A DNA stretch of 64,000 bases from Austwickia sp. (GTDB taxonomy: Bacteria > Actinomycetota > Actinomycetes > Actinomycetales > Dermatophilaceae). This document shows positions 59,043 through 64,000 of this stretch, piece by piece (position 1 is the first letter of the stretch; each line of letters begins with the position of its first letter). The DNA lies in assembly GCA_016711265.1 (NCBI GenBank), contig JADJTI010000004.1:646736-710735 (forward strand), in the 5' to 3' direction. Position numbers and translations under genes: made by a program. The notes under the pieces were generated by a model that worked only from the letters and a program-made list of their open reading frames with translations, was not told the DNA's origin and did no database searches.

Positions 59043-59097
59043 GGTGACGCACTGATGACGCACTGATGACGCACTGATGACGCACTGATGACGCACT
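59043..59097. repeat. 11-bp tandem repeat, five units
   Basis: GATGACGCACT is repeated five times head to tail (the first unit GGTGACGCACT). The last unit runs into the stem of the terminator that follows. It is simple-sequence expansion between two genes and lacks the spacers of a CRISPR array. Confidence 0.9.
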
Positions 59098-59133
59098 GCG
59101 GGCCCCGGCGACCAGCGCCGGGGCCCGCAGTGC
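59093..59133. terminator. Strong hairpin between convergent genes
   Basis: GCACTGCGGGCCCCGGCG and its exact complement form an 18-bp stem around a five-base loop (ACCAG). It ends both the LiaF-like gene (+) and the acetate transporter gene (-). The downstream ATTTGTTTG is only weakly T-rich. Confidence 0.8.
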
Positions 59134-59160
59134 GAGATTTGTTTGCCGTTGTGCGTGGGA

Positions 59161-59815
59161 CTACTTCAGGAACGGTCCGGGCATCGGCAGAACCTTACGC
59201 CCGAACGCACCATTGTTGATGATCGCGGTCGCCACGTAGATGCCGAGGATGCCGCCCGCGAGGAGGGTCCAGCCGGCCAGCGGGTTCGCGATGCTCTTCG
59301 GCACGACCTCCAGGTCGCGCAGAGCCACCATCGGCACCGCGACGTCGAGGAACAACACCAGCAGGGCCAACGGCTTGGGGGCCCGCTTCAGGTACGCGGG
59401 TGTCCACAGCAACAGCGCCAACGCGAGGACCAGCCAGGCCCAGCCGTCCACGCGGTGGTCGATGTGACCCTCGAAGTTCGGGTGCAGGAACGCGGCGACG
59501 ATGTACTTCAGCGCGGTGGTCAGCATGAAGAAGGCCGAGAAGAACAGGAAGACGTTGCCGCCGGTCAGGTTCTTCTCGCGCAGCTCGATCAGGCCCACGC
59601 AGAACTGGACGATGAAGCCGCCGATGAGCCAGCAGGCCAGGAACGGCGTGGCAGTCGGGGCCACCCGGCCGGTCAGCATGGCGAAGAAGCAGAAGCAGGC
59701 GATCGCAAGGGCGATCAGGCCTGGCTGGAGCAGGGGTGGCCCACTCCTCATCGTGCATCGGGGCGACCGCGACAGGCGCATGCGCCACGGCGGTTTCGGA
59801 TTGGGAGACGGACAT
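59161..59815 (-). pseudogene. SatP/YaaH-type acetate uptake transporter with a frameshift
   Basis: The start (MSVSQSETAVAHAPVAVAPMHDEEWATP, from ATG 59815 with GAAGGA upstream) lies in one frame. From about 59735 the sense passes to another (LLQPGLIALAIACFCFFAMLTG), which continues through six helices to KVLPMPGPFLK. Family features include FLACWLIGGFIVQFCVGLIELREKNLTGGNVFLFFSAFFM (landmarks). One base is missing or extra at the junction. The protein would import acetate or succinate with protons if intact. Confidence 0.8.
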
Positions 59816-60397
59816 GAGCCATCCTTCAGTAAGGCGTTCGGTGAGATCCGCACGACTGACGGCGCGGGTCGCCGACGTGGGCGGGCCCGTGGAACAGGGG
59901 GCGGGTGTCGGCCGTCCATCGGGGTACCACAGCCCCGCGGCCGGATTCGTTATCACGTCAGGTCGTGAGGTGGCGCGCCCACCCCGGACTCTGCCAACGC
60001 ACATGGCAGCAGGCCTTAACTACCTGAACTGGCGGTAAACGTACTCAGCGGGGTTGCCACTGTCAACGATCGAACGATCAATTTGTCACGCGGGTGCTGC
60101 AATTCGGCGGGCCACCGCACGCGCATCGTTCCAGGTCAGGGCCCTTCTGGGCGGCCCGTGAGGAATTCGCCGGACAAGTGCTTACTCGAGTGAGCGCGAC
60201 AGGCGGACCGCTAGACCGATCAGATGGCCCGGATTTGCGGCCAGCGGGCCACCCCGCCATTCGGCGAATGTGACGCTGCTCCAAAGGGGGAGGCGCTGTC
60301 CCGCCCGGCCGGCGCCTTCGACGGCAGCCCCGGTTACGCAATCCGGCCACGCCACATCCGCTTCACGCCAATCGAGCGCCATACGCCACCTGGCCGG
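59816..60397. other. Intergenic region without a supported gene
   Basis: These ~580 bases hold the presumed promoter of the acetate transporter gene, with CGATCGAACGATCAA near 60067 as a short palindromic element. Minus-strand frames give Arg/Pro-rich products with no domain. The segment may contain eroded sequence. Confidence 0.5.
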
Positions 60398-60726
60398 TCA
60401 GGCCACGCCAGCAGGCAGCGCCGACTGTGCTCGCGGCGAGTCGGCGGAGCACGGACCGCTCGTGAGTAATGACAACACCTCACCAATGGTGTGGTCCGTT
60501 TCCAGTGGGTGTCGCAACGGCCGTTCCGGGTGAAGTTGGTAGCGGTTGCGTCGCCCCTCCCGCTCGCGAACAACGCAACCGGCCCCGACGAGGTCCGCGA
60601 CGATGGCCTGCGCGGCCCGCTCAGTGATGCCGACGGCCAACGCCATGTCGCGAATGCGCACGCCAGGGTCGCGGGCAATGCACAGCAACACTGTGCATGG
60701 TTGGTGAAGAACGTCCATTCGGCCAC
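60398..60726 (-). pseudogene. Winged-helix regulator with a frameshift
   Basis: AEWTFFTNHA at the start (from about 60726) and TVLLCIARDPGVRIRDMALAVGITERAAQAIVADLVGAGCVVREREGRRNRYQLHPERPLRHPLE (landmarks; helix-turn-helix at VGITERAAQAIVADL) are in different frames. A base is missing near 60690. The shape is that of a small MarR-like protein widespread in actinobacteria. It is divergent from the plsB relic. Confidence 0.7.
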
Positions 60727-60875
60727 GAGGTCCAGAGTAGCGGATCACAGGATTCATGACACGCGAATCGTGCTGCGTATATTTGCAGCCGTCGACGAAC
60801 GCGGGCGAGCGGATCGTCGGCAACCGGAAGACCCTCGACGGGACGAGCAGTACCCTCTGGCCGTAGGAGGATCGC

Positions 60876-63028
60876 ATGGACCCACGACGCAATCGGCCGC
60901 GGCGGACACCTGGCGCGCGCGGTGAACCCGATGCACGCGGTGGACCCGATGCACGCGGTGAACCAGACGCACGCGAATTGGCGGCTCCGCCATGGACTCG
61001 GATCGCCGGAGCCGCCCGCCGCGGTTTCTCCTCGCTGATGCCAGAGCCAGGATGGCTCGAGGTCATGGACGAGCCGGCGTTCAGCGCCGCGCTGACCACG
61101 TACGCCGCAGATAACGGGATCTCGCCAGAAATGGTCCGAGAACAGGCATCCGAATATCTTGCGGAGATGTTCGCCTCGCATGGCGAGCGGGTCACCCAGT
61201 CCTGGACGCACTTCGCCCAGTGGATGCTGCGAGCCCACGATGTGGTCGTCGACGAGGACAATCTGGTGGCGGTACGCCGACTGGACCGGTCGGCCACGCT
61301 CGGTTTCGTCTTCTCCCACCGCTCCTATCTGGACGGCTTCGTGCTTCCTGGTGCTGGCCACCAGGCGCTTCAGCCCGACGTACACCTTCGGCGGGGCAAA
61401 CCTCGACCTGCCGCTCTTCGGCCAGGCGGCTGGAGTTGACCGGGTTGATCTTTGTACGGCGAGCCACCCAGGGCCTGCCCTGTACCGGCTGGTGCTGCGC
61501 TCGTACATAGCCTATCTGGCTCGCAAGAGGTCGAATTTGGCCTGGGCGATCGAGGGTGGACGCACCAGGACCGGCAAGCTCCGCCCGCCCGTGCACGGCA
61601 TTCTGCGGTATCTCGCGGACGCTGCCGATGCCGGAGGCTCCGGTGGGCCTGGGTGGCGCGGCGGCCCCGCACAGTCGTCGGGCGGCCACGACGGCCCGGA
61701 GTTTCTGCTGGTCCCGGTGTCGATCGTGTATGACCAACTCCACGAAGTGGCACTCATGGCCACCGAGGCTCGCGGGACGGTCAAGAGGCCGGAAAACTGG
61801 GCATGGCTGTTGTCGCTGGCCTGGTCGCAGGGCAGCCGCCTGGGACGCGCATACGTTACGTTCGGGGGAGCCCATCCCACTGCGCCAACGGATGGCCGAG
61901 CTTCGGGCGCAGGGGTGGCCGACAGCCAGGTCGTCCGGCGGGTGGCACTGGACGCAAGTCACCGGATCAATCAGGCCACCCCGGTCACGGTGACCGCCGT
62001 GGTCTGCTTGGCGTTGCTGGGCGCAGATCGGGCGTTGACGTTCGACGAGGTGCTCACCACGGTCTCCCCGTTCGCCGGGTACATCGAGGCGCGCCAGTGG
62101 TCGGTGGCTGGCGGCGCGACGCTGACCGATCGGTCCACGATCCGGCGGGCGCTGCAGGAACTGGTGGCCTGCGGCGTGCTGCACTGCCACGACACGGGCA
62201 CCGAGGTCGTCTGGCGAGTGGGCGACCAGCAGCACCTCATCGCGGCCTTCTACCGCAACACGGTGATTCACATCCTGGTGGAGCGGGGCATCGCGGAGCT
62301 GTCTCTGCCCGACGCTGTCGAGAAGCCCGGACAGGACGCAGCGGCGCCTTCTGGCAGAGCGCTTTGGCTCTGCGTGATCTGCTCAAGTTCGAGTTCTTCT
62401 TTCCCGCTCGACGTGGGTACGTGCAGGGACCTGCACGCCGAACTGGCCATCCTGTCTCCCGATGCCTCGCCCACCCTGTCGCGCTCCAGAGCTCGTGCCA
62501 TGCTGGAGGGCGCCCCGATGTCCATGGCCAATTTGGTGCTGCGGCCGTTCGTGGATGCCTACCTGGTGCTGGCGGACCGTCTGGCCGCCTGCGGCGAGGC
62601 CGAACTCACCGTCGCTGGAGAAGGACCTGCTGACCGAGTCGTTGCACCTGGGAGGAGCAGTGGGTGCTGCAGCGCCGCATCGCCAACGCCGAATCTGTGT
62701 CGTTGGAAACTGCTGCGTACCGCCTCACCTTGGCTGGACACCGCAAACTGCTCCGCGACACGGTGGCCTGGACGGATCCGACCTCAGTGGAGCCTCCGGC
62801 GGTCACGAGGCCCTGGTCGGCGGCGAGAGCGCAGATGCCACGGACGCAACGGACACCCACGCGATCAACGTCGGAGCCCTCGACGGCGACGACGTACCTG
62901 ATGCGGCCGGACGCGGTCTCGGGTTGAGACGAGCGGAGTTCCTCGCCGAGATCGTCGATGTGCACCGAAGACTGACCACGCTCGCGGATCTGGCTTCCGG
63001 CGTCACACTGCCTGAATCGACCCCCTGA
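60876..63028 (+). pseudogene. plsB: Glycerol-3-phosphate acyltransferase (PlsB), many frameshifts
   Basis: Segments in shifting frames keep PlsB order. FSHRSYLDGFVLP carries the HX4D acyltransferase motif (61310-61350), and TYTFGGANLDLPLFG, LTGLIFVRRATQGLP, WAIEGGRTRTGKLRPPVHGIL and AYVTFGEPIPLRQRM follow. Next come ALALRDLLKFEFFFPARRG and the end, RAEFLAEIVDVHRRLTTLADLASG. At least eight shifts are needed. The N terminus holds an 18-bp repeat (three units, 60920-60975, encoding GEPDAR-like units). Intact enzymes acylate glycerol-3-phosphate at the membrane. Either a dead gene or poor sequence. Confidence 0.8.
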
Positions 63029-63923
63029 CCCGCGGCCAACTCGTGTCCACCCCGTCGACTGGCACCACGTATCTCCACGAGGAGACGGGCGCCCGTCGGC
63101 CGAGATGCCGGGTTGATTCTTCGCACAACGGCTCCCGCATCGTGCGCCCGGCGCCCGGCTCACGGATGCCTCGATCGGATAGCGGTCGGGAAACTCCATG
63201 CCAGGTGACGCCGGTTTCAGTGACGGTTGCCGTGCATCCGTCGCGGTGCACAATTGTGTGGTGCCTGACACAACTGGCCAGATTGAGAGCGCCGTAATGC
63301 CGCCGTCGACCGATGGCGGATGTGGTGTGCGCATCACCACCTGGAGGCCGGTCGCACCCCGGGAAACTGCAGCCCCGTCCGCCCCGTAGGGCTCGGATTT
63401 GAGCGGGGCTCGCGAGCCGGGATTCCCTGCCAACGTCCAGTGGCTGCCCTGAGCTTCCCAGGACCATCGGGATAACCCCGAGTCTGAGGCCAGGCGACTA
63501 CCGTCGAGGCTACCGGCTTGCCGCCCACCGTCAAGCCATAACCACAGGCGTCCCGGAGTCGGTCGAAGTCCATCGTGACGACCACCTGCGCACAGCCCTG
63601 CCCCACCCCCACCAGCTCCTGGGGCAACCGTCCTTGCTGGGCGATCAGGGCGCCATCTCGATCAACGCGTCGGCCCGTCGTTGTTCACCGGAACGCCCAT
63701 CGAGCACTCGCCCATTGAGCCCCGGCTGTTGAGCTGGTCGGTTCCTGGAGCGACCGGTCACCATTGGTTTCCGGCGCGCCTTATCGGGGCCCCCACGCTC
63801 TGTGGTGCGATCCGCCTGACGGCTCGGACCCAATTCGCAGCTGGCGGTACCCCAGCGAGTCGGGTCGTGGGGGGCGGATAGGGCCGTCAGGGCGGCGTCG
63901 ACCTGGGCCACCGAAGTCGCCAT
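63003..63923 (-). pseudogene. DUF222/HNH (13E12-like) protein, decayed
   Basis: The C-terminal HNH region reads LDVGRESRLASPAQIRALRGGRGCSFPGCDRPP, then LNLASCVRHHTIVHRDGCTATVTETGVTWH (landmarks), which is the HNH end of actinobacterial 13E12-repeat proteins, with the first His region (DAHTTSAIG) damaged. Upstream minus-strand frames (to about 63923) give GEQRRADALIEMAP and VVVTMDFDRLRDACGYG, the DUF222 part, in other frames. At least two shifts break it. These genes are often multicopy and mobile. It converges on plsB. Confidence 0.7.
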
Positions 63924-64000
63924 CCAGCGTGATTCTCGCGGTAGAGGTGCCGTGACCGTCCGGAACGAAGCCCGCGAAACGCCGCCGGGTAAACGCCTCC

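Noticed and set aside
59043..59097. CRISPR array
   Set aside because: The repeats are 11 bp, directly adjacent, with no spacers and no cas genes.

Overview
The window is high-GC actinobacterial DNA. The gene content fits an actinomycete: a CmtR-type metal sensor, VapBC-type pairs, a DUF222/HNH (13E12-like) relic, a DinB2-type polymerase, a DivIVA-like coiled-coil pair, a mycothiol-type DinB-fold protein, and SCO6745- and SAV_6107-like proteins. Many short gene overlaps (ATGA, GTGA, TTGA) mark tight operons. I cannot assign a genus. There are no rRNA or tRNA genes and no CRISPR array.

1-11,901 is a mobile island built from Tn7-like transposons. It opens with the end of a TnsB-type transposase, a TnsC/TniB ATPase and a long TniQ/TnsD-like protein. 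Cargo blocks follow, and four of them end in a related ~100-bp sequence finishing in CCTACA (5566-5661, 7683-7777, 10199-10297, ~11815-11901). I read these as cargo-side transposon ends, because the opposite, tnsA-proximal end at 7782 starts with the complementary TGTAGG and both kinds of end carry related GTCTCA-type 16-18-bp sites. The cargo is a DUF6602/DUF6650 pair, a DUF5677/HNH-like pair, a tnsA gene with a truncated tnsB, a CmtR/CadD cadmium module, a frameshifted hydrolase and a FitAB/VapBC pair. The island stops in the 3' end of a frameshifted SCO6745-like gene, whose present stop codon lies in the transposon end.

12-19 kb is a small-systems region: a Uma2 nuclease, an OsmC protein, a SUKH-NYN fusion, an MNT/HEPN toxin-antitoxin pair, a four-gene operon with a histidine phosphatase and a stand-alone PEP-utilising swivelling domain, and a VapBC pair.

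19.6-23 kb holds a TrkA-type potassium channel gene cut by an ISL3-family element with a perfect 8-bp target duplication. 23-32 kb carries an acetyltransferase, a carboxylesterase, a CsoR/CstR-type operator in front of a sulfide:quinone-reductase-like/DsrC/DsrE operon, a FecBCD-type ABC transporter and an acyl-CoA ligase. 32.4-50.6 kb is mostly housekeeping: the coiled-coil pair, DinB2-like polymerase, MetA, GlnS, ThrC, ThrH, WrbA with MarR, FadH and others.

50.8-57.1 kb has a secreted protein and a sugar ABC transporter/GntR/ManNAc kinase/NanE operon, probably for sialic acid or N-acetylmannosamine. From 55.5 kb to the end most genes carry frameshifts (ROK kinase, LiaF-like, acetate transporter, winged-helix regulator, PlsB, DUF222/HNH). 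That is either local decay or poor consensus sequence. Gene identities come from reading the proteins; no database search was run.
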